From positions 1-50,190 of the forward strand of contig CALWPT010000017.1 in assembly GCA_944383495.1 (NCBI GenBank): a stretch of 50,190 nt of DNA, given 5' to 3'. The stretch's first letter is position 1. Each line of letters opens with the position of its first letter. This DNA is from an uncultured Clostridia bacterium (GTDB taxonomy: Bacteria > Bacillota > Clostridia > Oscillospirales > Acutalibacteraceae). Below, piece after piece: positions 8,738 to 16,585 of this stretch. Under the pieces are notes generated by a model. That model was not told the origin of the DNA and made no database searches. It was given only the letters and a program-made list of their open reading frames with translations. Both the position numbers and the translations under genes were made by a program.

Positions 8738-8806
8738 CCTTATATATGGTTATCGATCCAATAACTGGACACAATATATTGTAGTTCATCTCTTTTATCT
8801 TGTCAA
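8738..8806 (-). promoter_or_regulatory. nrdJ promoter overlapped by two NrdR boxes
   Basis: On the minus strand TTGACA (8801-8806), a 17-base spacer and TACAAT (8778-8783) form the promoter. The -10 lies inside ACACAATATATTGTAG (8769-8784), a near-perfect NrdR box. A second, weaker box CCTTATATATGG (8738-8749) is centred 33 bases away, about three helical turns, the usual spacing of NrdR pairs. Confidence 0.8.
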
Positions 8807-8913
8807 TGGGGAAAGAGGAAAAATTTATTCACCCTGTGCAATAGGCTTTTTGCAGCATGGCACAATGACCAGTTTGCAGGCAAAAAGATCTTAAATATTT
8901 CCTTAAACGTGAA

Positions 8914-8943
8914 TTGACAGATGAAAAAACCATATGCTACAAT
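8914..8943 (+). promoter_or_regulatory. galE promoter
   Basis: TTGACA (8914-8919), an 18-base spacer, TACAAT (8938-8943). It is divergent from the nrdJ promoter. Confidence 0.75.
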
Positions 8944-9019
8944 ATGACTAGCTTATGGGTGCTTTATTACAAAGCCGGACTGCGGTGTCCTGTCCGGAAC
9001 AACAGGAGGATTGATCGGC

Positions 9020-10042
9020 ATGGCAATTTTGGTGACAGGCGGCGCCGGATTCATCGGCAGTCATACCTGCGTGGAGCTTTTAAACGCCAAAGAGGAAATT
9101 GTGGTGGTGGATAATTATGACAACTCCCTTCCCGAGGCGCTGGATCGGGTGCGTCAAATTACCGGCCGGGATTTTCGGCAGTACCAGTGCGATATCCGGG
9201 ATCGAGAGGGCCTTTGCCGGATCTTTCAGGATAATGATATTGACACGGTGATTCATTTTGCCGGTCTCAAGGCGGTGGGCGAATCCTGCGAGGTTCCGTT
9301 AAAATATTACGATAATAATATGATCGGTACCATCATCCTGCTGGAAGTCATGAAAGATTTTGGAGTCAAACGTATGGTATTCAGTTCCTCGGCAACGGTG
9401 TACGGCGACAATATAGTACCTTATGTGGAGACCCTTTCTACCGGGAACGTCACTAACCCCTACGGACGCACCAAATACTTCATTGAGTGCATTTTAAAGG
9501 ATATCTACGGCGCCGATCATAACTGGAGTATTGCGCTGCTGCGGTATTTTAACCCCATCGGCGCCCATGAAAGCGGGCTGATCGGGGAGAATCCCAACGG
9601 AATTCCCAGCAACCTGATGCCCTATGTGGCCCAAGTGGCGGTGGGAAAGCTGAAAGAGCTTGTGGTGTTCGGCGATGATTACAGCACGGCCGACGGCACC
9701 GGTGTGCGGGACTATATTCATGTGACTGATCTTGCCATAGGACATGTCAAGGCGGTGGATTATGTGCGAAACCATCGGTGCCTGGAGGCCATAAACCTGG
9801 GCTCCGGCCGGGGATACAGCGTGTTGGAGGTCATCCATGCCTTTGAAAAGGTCTGTGGAAAAAAGATTCATTACCGAGTGGGCCCCCGTCGGCCAGGAGA
9901 TCTGCCCATCATTTACGCCGACGCGAAAAAAGCGGAGCGGCTTTTGGGGTTTAAAACCACCCGGGATCTGGACAAAATGTGTAAAGATACTTGGAATTGG
10001 CAGTCCAAAAATCCAAACGGATACGAGCAGGAAAAAAAATAA
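9020..10042 (+). CDS. galE: UDP-glucose 4-epimerase
   Basis: A 340-residue short-chain dehydrogenase fold enzyme interconverting UDP-glucose and UDP-galactose with bound NAD. Seen: the Rossmann loop TGGAGFIGSH right after the start, the conserved SSSATVYG with the catalytic Ser/Thr, YGRTK (the YxxxK pair), and the UDP-binding RYFNPIGAHESGLIGE region. The ATG at 9020 is used because AGGAGG at 9004-9009 lies 10 bases upstream. It is transcribed from its own promoter at 8914-8943. A GC-rich hairpin follows the stop, so the CLC gene downstream may be only partly cotranscribed. Confidence 0.95.
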   Translation: MAILVTGGAGFIGSHTCVELLNAKEEIVVVDNYDNSLPEALDRVRQITGRDFRQYQCDIRDREGLCRIFQDNDIDTVIHFAGLKAVGESCEVPLKYYDNNMIGTIILLEVMKDFGVKRMVFSSSATVYGDNIVPYVETLSTGNVTNPYGRTKYFIECILKDIYGADHNWSIALLRYFNPIGAHESGLIGENPNGIPSNLMPYVAQVAVGKLKELVVFGDDYSTADGTGVRDYIHVTDLAIGHVKAVDYVRNHRCLEAINLGSGRGYSVLEVIHAFEKVCGKKIHYRVGPRRPGDLPIIYADAKKAERLLGFKTTRDLDKMCKDTWNWQSKNPNGYEQEKK

Positions 10043-10058
10043 CGTTCCAACTGAAATC

Positions 10059-10094
10059 CCCCGCGGCAGGCCTCGAAGGAACCTTGCCGCGGGG
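10059..10094 (+). terminator. GC-rich hairpin after galE
   Basis: CCCCGCGGCA (10059-10068) pairs with TGCCGCGGGG (10085-10094). There is no T-tract, so it may be a weak terminator or an mRNA 3' stabiliser. Confidence 0.45.
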
Positions 10095-10129
10095 CGTATT
10101 GTATGTCAAACAAAAGGAGGAGGATCCAT

Positions 10130-11383
10130 TTGGCAATCCTTCAGCAAAAGGGGCAGGATGCGCTGGCCTTTATTGCGGCATTTCTGAAATGGGTTGGTCT
10201 AGCAGCGGCGATGGGTCTTGTCTGCGGGCCGGCGGGCGCCGTGTTCCATCATTGCATTGCATGGGCTTCCAGCCTTCGCAGCCAACACGATTTCGTGATT
10301 CTACTGATGCCTCTGGGCGGTGTGCTGATCGTCTTTTTATATAAGCTTTGCCGGATGGAAGCCGGCATGGGAACCAATCAAGTAATTTCCTCCATTCGCT
10401 CTAAGGAGAAGCTTCCCATTCTAATGGCCCCGCTGATTTTTATCGCCACCGTTATCTCCCAACTTGTGGGTGCGTCCACCGGGCGGGAGGGCGCGGCTTT
10501 GCAGGTCGGCGGAAGCATCGGTTCTTTCTTGGGGCGGCGGTTGCGCTTGGATATTAAGGATGTACATATGCTGACTCTTTGCGGCATGAGCGGCGTTTTT
10601 GCCGCCCTGTTCGGAACGCCGCTTACCGCAACGGTGTTTTCCATTGAAGTGATCTCTATTGGGGTGCTGCATTACGCGGCGTTGATCCCCTGTATCGTTT
10701 GCTCCATCACGGCCTATCAGATTTCCACCGCCCTTGGCACGGCTCCCACGGTGTTTGCATTGGATATTCCAGACTTTACAGCTCTGCTGTCGGTGAAGGT
10801 GATTGTGCTGGCGGCGCTGTGCGCAGTCTTGAGCATCCTCTTTTGCGTGCTGATGAAGGAGACACAGGCTTTAGCACAAAAATACTTAAAAAACGAGTAT
10901 GTACGAATAGCGGCCGGCAGCGCTGCTGTGGTGGCGGTTACCTATTTGCTTCATACCCGGGCCTTTAACGGCGCGGGCATGGAACAAATTACCCTAGCTG
11001 TTGCGGGAAAAGCTGGTGCTTTTGATTTTCTTTTTAAAATGCTGCTAACCTCTGTGTCTGTGGCGGCAGGCTTTAAAGGAGGTGAAATCGTTCCCACTCT
11101 GATGATCGGTGCGACCTTTGGCTGTGTGGCTGGGCCTCTTTTAGGCCTGCCCGCTGGATTTGCTGCGGCGATTGGTCTTATCTGCCTGTTTTGCAGCGTG
11201 GTAAACTGCCCCATCGCTTCCATTATGCTGTCCATTGAGCTGTTCGGAACAGGAGAAATTCTCCTGTTCGCAGTGGCCTGCTGCGTCAGCTACATGCTTT
11301 CGGGGTATTACGGGCTGTACAGCAGCCAAAAGATCGTTTATTCCAAATTGACCACTGAATTTGTGGATAGAACCGCCCAGTAG
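10130..11383 (+). CDS. CLC-type anion transporter, candidate fluoride/proton antiporter
   Basis: A 417-residue membrane protein with the CLC pattern: the gating-Glu motif GREGAALQVGG (Glu120), GMSGVFAALFGTPLTATVF, and KGGEIVPTLMIGATFGC. The usual first selectivity motif GSGIP is replaced by GMGTN, putting Met80 where chloride-type CLCs have Ser. Met at this site with a retained gating Glu is a hallmark of the CLC-F clade that exports fluoride, so I favour that reading, though substrate cannot be proven here. The start is TTG at 10130: AGGAGGAGG (10115-10123) lies 6 bases before it, whereas the ATG at 10103 would place that SD inside the gene. No fluoride riboswitch was recognised upstream. 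Confidence 0.8.
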   Translation: MAILQQKGQDALAFIAAFLKWVGLAAAMGLVCGPAGAVFHHCIAWASSLRSQHDFVILLMPLGGVLIVFLYKLCRMEAGMGTNQVISSIRSKEKLPILMAPLIFIATVISQLVGASTGREGAALQVGGSIGSFLGRRLRLDIKDVHMLTLCGMSGVFAALFGTPLTATVFSIEVISIGVLHYAALIPCIVCSITAYQISTALGTAPTVFALDIPDFTALLSVKVIVLAALCAVLSILFCVLMKETQALAQKYLKNEYVRIAAGSAAVVAVTYLLHTRAFNGAGMEQITLAVAGKAGAFDFLFKMLLTSVSVAAGFKGGEIVPTLMIGATFGCVAGPLLGLPAGFAAAIGLICLFCSVVNCPIASIMLSIELFGTGEILLFAVACCVSYMLSGYYGLYSSQKIVYSKLTTEFVDRTAQ

Positions 11384-11410
11384 AAGGGCCGGCGCAGGGC
11401 GGTTCCGGCC
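11371..11410 (+). terminator. Weak hairpin across the end of the CLC gene
   Basis: AACCGCCC (11371-11378) with GGGCGGTT (11397-11404), and alternatively GGCCGG (11387-11392) with CCGGCC (11405-11410). The two structures exclude each other. No T-tract. Confidence 0.3.
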
Positions 11411-11489
11411 GTGTCACTGGAGCGCGCAAAAGCAACTTCCTTGCGTTGGAAAGCAGATATCCTCAAAAATGAAAGCCGTTTATTCCAGC

Positions 11490-11555
11490 TTGACAAAATC
11501 TGACGGCAGTGGTATCGTAAATAAAAACGGTTGCGCGCGCAACGGTTGCGCAAAC
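11490..11555 (+). promoter_or_regulatory. Promoter and palindromic operators of the marR-ABC operon
   Basis: TTGACA (11490-11495), a 17-base spacer and TATCGT (11513-11518) form a promoter. Just after the expected start of transcription are the perfect palindrome GTTGCGCGCGCAAC (11530-11543) and a second core TTGCGCAA (11546-11553). Their place and their sharing of the TTGCGC half-site suggest binding by the MarR protein encoded downstream. Confidence 0.65.
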
Positions 11556-11652
11556 AACCGATTTTGGCGGGCCATATGGGATTCGGGAAGCATATAAAAA
11601 GGAGGCTTGCTGGTCATCCTGTATCGCCACCGGAAAAGGAGGGCGTTGCTGT

Positions 11653-12102
11653 ATGGCTTCATTGATGCGGTTTGTGAACCGCACCGCCCGGTGCTTTACC
11701 CTATACCGAAACAACCAGCTGGAAAACGAGGGAATCAACGGATACCAGCATCTGTACATCATTAAGATCTGCAAGCAGCCGGGAATTTCACAGGATGCAC
11801 TGGTACGGGAAATTTATGTAAACAAGAGCAGCGTTGCCCGGCAGTTGTCTTTGCTGGAGCAAAACGGGTGGATCCGCAGAGAGCCTTGGCCGGAGGATCG
11901 CAGGCAGCTGTTGGTATATCCAACAGAAAAGGCCTTGCGGCTGTATCCAAAGGTTTTACAGGTTCGAGAATCCTGGAACCAGCGGCTTTTGGAGGATTTT
12001 GCAGAGGATGAAAAAAACCTGCTCTGCGATATGATGGAACGGGTCATGCAAAAAGCGGCTTATCTTCTGGAGCATCCGCAGGAAGGGGATGCACAGCGGT
12101 GA
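11653..12102 (+). CDS. MarR family transcriptional regulator
   Basis: A 149-residue winged helix-turn-helix repressor. The recognition region is visible at about residues 45-75 (QDALVREIYVNKSSVARQLS), followed by the wing with the typical EDRRQLLVYPTEKA. AGGAGGG (11637-11643) gives the ATG at 11653 a good SD. Its stop overlaps the start of the ABC exporter gene by 4 bases (GTGA), so the three genes form one operon. MarR proteins next to heterodimeric exporters usually repress the operon until a toxic ligand binds; palindromes at 11530-11553 are the probable operator. Confidence 0.9.
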   Translation: MASLMRFVNRTARCFTLYRNNQLENEGINGYQHLYIIKICKQPGISQDALVREIYVNKSSVARQLSLLEQNGWIRREPWPEDRRQLLVYPTEKALRLYPKVLQVRESWNQRLLEDFAEDEKNLLCDMMERVMQKAAYLLEHPQEGDAQR

Positions 12103-13856
12103 GAAAAATTTTGGCCTATCTTCGGCCCTATGTTTCCAAAATGGCTCTGGGCATTACCATCAAATTTATCGGGACGATTATGGATCTTTTTCTGCCGTGG
12201 ATTCTGTCCTATCTGATTGATGTGATCGTTCCAAAAGAAAACATGAGGGAAATCCTTTTTTACGGCGCTTTGATGCTTTTTTGCTCGGTGGCCGCATGGG
12301 CGGGAAACGTGCTGGCCAACCGGATGGCCTCCCGGGTCGCCCGTGATACCACCCAAAGCCTGCGGCACGACCTGTTCGCCCGCATTTCGTACCTTTCCTG
12401 TAGGCAGACGGACGCTTTTACCATTGCATCCTTAGAGTCTCGGTTGACATCGGATACATACAACATCCATCAAATGATCGGCATGATGCAGCGGCTAGGC
12501 ATCCGAGCGCCGATCCTGCTGCTGGGCGGCATAGCCATCACCCTGTTTCTGGAACCGGTGTTAACGCTGGTGCTTTTGGCGGTGCTTCCCTTTGTAGCGT
12601 TTGTGGTATTCCATATTTCCCGCAAGGGCATCCCGCTTTACACGCAGCTTCAGAAATCCGTAGACCGAATGGTTCGTGTGGTGCGGGAAAACGCTTCCGG
12701 CATCCGGGTGATCAAGGCGCTGTCCAAAACAGATTATGAAAAGAACCGCTTTTCCCGTGTCAACGGAGAGGTGGTGGAAAGGGAAACCAAGGCTTCCGTG
12801 ACCATGGCGGCCAGCAACCCGTTGATGAATTTGTTCCTGAACGCGGGGCTGACCCTGGTGGTCGTGGCAGGCGCATTCCGGGTCTACGGCGGCCAAACCC
12901 AAACGGGAACCATCCTTGCATTTCTGACCTATTTTACCATTATTCTGAATGCCATGCTCTCCATCAACCGGATGTTCGTGCTGTATTCCAAGGGTGCGGC
13001 CTCCGCCAAGCGGATCAGCGAGGTGCTGGACGCACCGGAGGATTTGCAGGTTGGCCAGCGGGATCATAAAGACAGCGAATATCATATTGCCTTCGAGCAT
13101 GTCAGCTTTGCTTACCATACCGGCCGAAGCAGCGTGGTTTCTGATATTTCCTTTGCGCTGAAACGGGGGGAAACCCTAGGAATCATCGGCGCCACCGGCT
13201 GCGGGAAAAGCACCTTGATTCATTTGCTGATCCGGTTTTATGACCCGGACAGCGGCGTGATCCGCATTAATGGGGACGATATCCGCGGGATCCCGCCAGA
13301 GGAGCTGCATTCCAAATTCGGGATATCGTTTCAAAACGACGTGCTGTTTTCCGACACCATCGAAGAAAACATCCGCTTTGGCCGCGAACTGCAACGGCAG
13401 GCGGTAGAAGAAGCGGCGGAATGCGCCCAGGCCCGCTGGTTCATCAACGAGCTGGATGAGGGCATGGACTACCAGCTGGCTATTCGCGGTTCCAATCTGA
13501 GCGGCGGGCAAAAACAACGGGTGCTGATTTCCCGGGCGCTGGCAGCCCACCCGGAAATCCTGGTTCTGGACGATTCCTCCAGCGCGCTGGATTACCAGAC
13601 GGACGCCCGCCTGCGGCAATCGTTGTCCCAGCAATTTCAGAATACCACAACCATCGTGGTAGCGCAGCGAATCAGCTCCGTGCGCCATGCGGATCATATC
13701 CTCATGCTGGAGAACGGAAAAGAAATTGGATACGGCACCCATGAAGCGCTGATGGCTTCCTGCGCTCCCTATCGGGACATTGCCGTTTCTCAAATGGGAG
13801 AAGCAGATTTTCCCACCGATTTTGAACAGCAAAAAAAGGAGGCCTCCTGGTTATGA
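12099..13856 (+). CDS. ABC exporter half-transporter with degenerate catalytic site
   Basis: A 585-residue type IV ABC exporter subunit: six-helix membrane domain (about 1-310), then the ATPase with Walker A GATGCGKST near residue 364, signature LSGGQKQR, and Walker B LVLDDSSSALD. The catalytic Glu after Walker B is Asp492, as in the non-catalytic partner of heterodimeric exporters such as TM287, LmrC or BmrC. It therefore pairs with the next gene, whose Glu is intact. It starts with GTG overlapping the marR stop (GTGA). The role is probably drug or peptide efflux; the substrate is unknown. Confidence 0.92.
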   Translation: MRKILAYLRPYVSKMALGITIKFIGTIMDLFLPWILSYLIDVIVPKENMREILFYGALMLFCSVAAWAGNVLANRMASRVARDTTQSLRHDLFARISYLSCRQTDAFTIASLESRLTSDTYNIHQMIGMMQRLGIRAPILLLGGIAITLFLEPVLTLVLLAVLPFVAFVVFHISRKGIPLYTQLQKSVDRMVRVVRENASGIRVIKALSKTDYEKNRFSRVNGEVVERETKASVTMAASNPLMNLFLNAGLTLVVVAGAFRVYGGQTQTGTILAFLTYFTIILNAMLSINRMFVLYSKGAASAKRISEVLDAPEDLQVGQRDHKDSEYHIAFEHVSFAYHTGRSSVVSDISFALKRGETLGIIGATGCGKSTLIHLLIRFYDPDSGVIRINGDDIRGIPPEELHSKFGISFQNDVLFSDTIEENIRFGRELQRQAVEEAAECAQARWFINELDEGMDYQLAIRGSNLSGGQKQRVLISRALAAHPEILVLDDSSSALDYQTDARLRQSLSQQFQNTTTIVVAQRISSVRHADHILMLENGKEIGYGTHEALMASCAPYRDIAVSQMGEADFPTDFEQQKKEASWL

Positions 13857-15628
13857 ACAATCGTTTTCCACGGGAGACTTCCCGGTCCCGGCCCCAGGAT
13901 CGCAAATATGTGTTCACTCGACTCTGGGGGTATTTATACCGCTTCAAATGGCTGATTGCCCTATCCCTGCTGCTCACCATCGCCAGCAACCTGTTCGGAC
14001 TGGTGGGCCCCATGCTATCCGGCCGGGCCATTGATTCCATTCACGGTCAGGGCGACGTGGGCTTTCCCTCGGTGTTTTTCTATGCAGGGCTGATGATCGG
14101 GTTTTACATCCTGTCCTCCCTGTTGTCGTATATTCTAAGCCGCATCATGATTCGCTTGAGCCAAAAAATCATCTATCAGATGCGAAAAGACGTTTTTGAC
14201 AAACTGACGGCGCTGCCCGTGGGATATTTTGACCGCACCCAAGCCGGAGAGATCATCAGCCGCATTTCCTACGATATTGACACCATAAACGCTTCCCTGA
14301 CCAACGATCTTTTGCAAATCTGCACCAGCGTGATCACCGTGGCAGGATCCCTTTTCATGATGATTTTCATCGCTCCGGCTCTGGTCTGTGTTTTTGCGGT
14401 TACCATTCCGGCATCCATATTCCTCACCAGGTATATGACGCGGAAGGTTCGTCCCCTGTTCCGCAAGCGTTCCGCCAAACTGGGAGAACTGAACGGATTT
14501 GTGGAAGAAATCGTCAGCGGCCAGAAAACAATCAAGGCCTACCACCAGGAGGAAACCATGATCGGCCGCTTTGACCAGAAAAACACCGAAGCCGTGGACG
14601 CCTACTACAACGCGGATTACTACGGCAGCATGACAGGGCCCTCCGTCAACTTCATCAACAACCTGTCTCTTTCCTTAATCAGCGTGCTGGGGGCGGCGCT
14701 GTTTCTTTATCAAAAAATCTCTTTGGGGGATTTGTCGTCCTTTGTACTTTACTCCCGGAAATTTTCAGGCCCCATTAACGAAGCCGCCAATATCCTAAGC
14801 GAACTGCAGTCGGCGTGTGCAGCGGCGGAGCGGGTGTTCCGCTTGATTGACGAGGCTCCCGAGTCCCCCGATGCGGCGGATGCCCAAGAACTGAACGATG
14901 TGCGGGGCGACGTTCAAATGGAGCATGTGCGATTTGGTTACCTGCCGGGGCAAACGGTAATCCACGACCTGAGCTTTCACGCAGAGCCTGGAAGCCTGAC
15001 GGCAATTGTGGGCCCCACAGGGGCAGGGAAAACCACCCTGATCAACCTTCTGATGCGGTTCTACGATCCCCAGTCCGGTGTGATCCGGGTGGACGGCAGG
15101 GACATCGCCAGCCTGACCCGCCAAAGCCTGCGCCGGGCGTATACCATGGTCTTGCAGGATACCTGGCTGTTTACCGGCACGATCTACGAAAACCTCGCCT
15201 ACGGAAAAGAGGACGCAACCATGGACGACGTCGTCAAGGCCTGCAAGGCCGCGCATATCCATGAAGCCATTCTTCAAATGCCCAAGGGCTACGATACCGT
15301 TTTAACAGGAGACGGTTCCGGGCTTTCCAAAGGCCAAAAGCAAATGCTCACCATTGCCCGGGCTATGCTTTTGGATTCGAAAATGCTGATTTTAGACGAA
15401 GCAACCTCCAATGTGGATACCCAGACAGAGCAGAAAATTCAGCAGGCCATGCGAACGCTGATGAAAGGAAAGACCAGCTTCGTGATCGCCCACCGACTCT
15501 CCACCATACAAAACGCGGACCATATCCTGGTGGTGCAGAACGGGGATATTGTGGAGCAGGGAACGCACGCGGCGCTTCTGGAGCATAAGGGCTTGTATGC
15601 CAAATTATATTACTCCCAGTTTCAGTAA
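13853..15628 (+). CDS. ABC exporter half-transporter with intact catalytic site
   Basis: A 591-residue type IV ABC exporter subunit. Membrane helices span about 25-320; the ATPase has Walker A GPTGAGKTT and Walker B LILDEATSNVD with catalytic Glu516. Its own signature is LSKGQ instead of LSGGQ, as expected in heterodimers where one composite ATP site is degenerate. The ATG overlaps the previous stop (ATGA), pointing to translational coupling. With the upstream subunit it forms a MarR-controlled multidrug-type exporter. A strong terminator follows. Confidence 0.93.
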   Translation: MNNRFPRETSRSRPQDRKYVFTRLWGYLYRFKWLIALSLLLTIASNLFGLVGPMLSGRAIDSIHGQGDVGFPSVFFYAGLMIGFYILSSLLSYILSRIMIRLSQKIIYQMRKDVFDKLTALPVGYFDRTQAGEIISRISYDIDTINASLTNDLLQICTSVITVAGSLFMMIFIAPALVCVFAVTIPASIFLTRYMTRKVRPLFRKRSAKLGELNGFVEEIVSGQKTIKAYHQEETMIGRFDQKNTEAVDAYYNADYYGSMTGPSVNFINNLSLSLISVLGAALFLYQKISLGDLSSFVLYSRKFSGPINEAANILSELQSACAAAERVFRLIDEAPESPDAADAQELNDVRGDVQMEHVRFGYLPGQTVIHDLSFHAEPGSLTAIVGPTGAGKTTLINLLMRFYDPQSGVIRVDGRDIASLTRQSLRRAYTMVLQDTWLFTGTIYENLAYGKEDATMDDVVKACKAAHIHEAILQMPKGYDTVLTGDGSGLSKGQKQMLTIARAMLLDSKMLILDEATSNVDTQTEQKIQQAMRTLMKGKTSFVIAHRLSTIQNADHILVVQNGDIVEQGTHAALLEHKGLYAKLYYSQFQ

Positions 15629-15675
15629 AAAGCCTCCGAAGCAGCATAGGCTTGTATGCCCCTGCCAAATGTAAA

Positions 15676-15724
15676 ATCAAGCCGCCCGGGAAAGCAACTA
15701 TGTCGCTTTCCCGGGCGGCTTGAT
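15676..15724. terminator. Strong bidirectional terminator
   Basis: 20-base perfect arms, ATCAAGCCGCCCGGGAAAGC (15676-15695) and its complement (15705-15724), with a 9-base loop. It ends the ABC exporter operon and probably the convergent EamA gene. Confidence 0.75.
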
Positions 15725-15731
15725 CCGCCTA

Positions 15732-16145
15732 TTATAAGATCATGACAAAGGTGCCTAGGGTAATCAGGATTCCGCCGGTCACCGCTTTCCATGTCACCGT
15801 TTCATGGAGAAACACAAACGCCAGCACCATGGTGATCACAACGCTGAATTTGTCAATCGGCGCCACCCGGGATACATCCCCAATTTGGATTGCTTTGTAG
15901 TAGCACAGCCAGGACAGCCCCGTTGCCAGGCCGGATAAAATCAGGAACACAAAGCTCCGCGGCGTAATATCCTTAATCCCGTCCTGCACACCGGTGATAA
16001 AAACAATTCCCCAAGCCATAATGAGAACCACCACCGTGCGGATCGCCGTCGCTAGGTTTGAATTAATTCCTTCGATTCCCACCTTGGCTAAGATCGAGGT
16101 AACCGCCGCGAACACCGCCGATAAAATCGCAAACAGAATCCACAT
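15732..16145 (-). CDS. Half-size EamA (DMT) family transporter
   Basis: A 137-residue protein made almost wholly of about five hydrophobic helices, starting MWILFAILSAVFAAVTSILA and ending GGILITLGTFVMIL. It corresponds to one EamA domain, half of a normal ten-helix drug/metabolite transporter, so it probably works as a dimer. The conserved segment FLHETVTWKAVTGGILI near the end is typical of the family. The ATG at 16145 follows a GGGGGGA stretch; a longer reading from 16175 has no SD. The substrate is unknown. Confidence 0.85.
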   Translation of the reverse strand: MWILFAILSAVFAAVTSILAKVGIEGINSNLATAIRTVVVLIMAWGIVFITGVQDGIKDITPRSFVFLILSGLATGLSWLCYYKAIQIGDVSRVAPIDKFSVVITMVLAFVFLHETVTWKAVTGGILITLGTFVMIL

Positions 16146-16532
16146 TCGCTTTCCCCCCTTGGCGTTTTCAAGCACAGCTATCCCTCCCGCTTTCCCAATT
16201 GCTTATAGCATAACCCGCTTTTGCTTCTTCATGCCCTGCTCCGATTCATTCAAAGGAAGGCTTTGATTCCAGCCAATAATTGTCCAAGTTTTGTTCCGGC
16301 TTACAGCTTCCCTTGCGATACTATATTTCTCACCATTAGAAAATGGGCATAGTAAAACAAAGTAGGGAAAAATGCCCCGGGGCCGCCGGGGTATCTACCA
16401 GTTTATCGCAAACCGAGTAAAAGCGTGAGATCCCGTGGACTTGTTCTTCAGTGGCTTTTAAAGGAGAAGCCTTGTCCGCCGCCCCAGGCCAGCCAATTCT
16501 CAATTGTTCACCCAGCGCAAAAGAAACGCAAA
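16146..16532. other. Gene-free interval
   Basis: About 390 bases between the EamA gene and the terminator of the PrsA-like gene. It holds the upstream region of the EamA gene and a short GC-rich hairpin near 16371-16393. No gene is supported. Confidence 0.5.
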
Positions 16533-16565
16533 ACGCCCCGGCGGGATTTTCTCTCGCCGGGGCGT
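16533..16565 (-). terminator. Terminator of the PrsA-like lipoprotein gene
   Basis: ACGCCCCGGCG (16533-16543) with CGCCGGGGCGT (16555-16565), loop of 11. On the minus strand it is followed by a T-rich stretch (TTTTGCGTTTCTTTT). Confidence 0.75.
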
Positions 16566-16585
16566 GTTCAATGTGTCAGGCTGCG

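Noticed and set aside
10043..10129. Fluoride (crcB) riboswitch before the CLC gene
   Set aside because: The interval is only a GC hairpin and an SD; the pseudoknotted crcB pattern is not seen.
11607..11760. Extra small gene after the GGAGG at 11600-11604 (TTG 11607)
   Set aside because: The frame overlaps the start of marR, and its product has no features; the marR start at 11653 has its own good SD.
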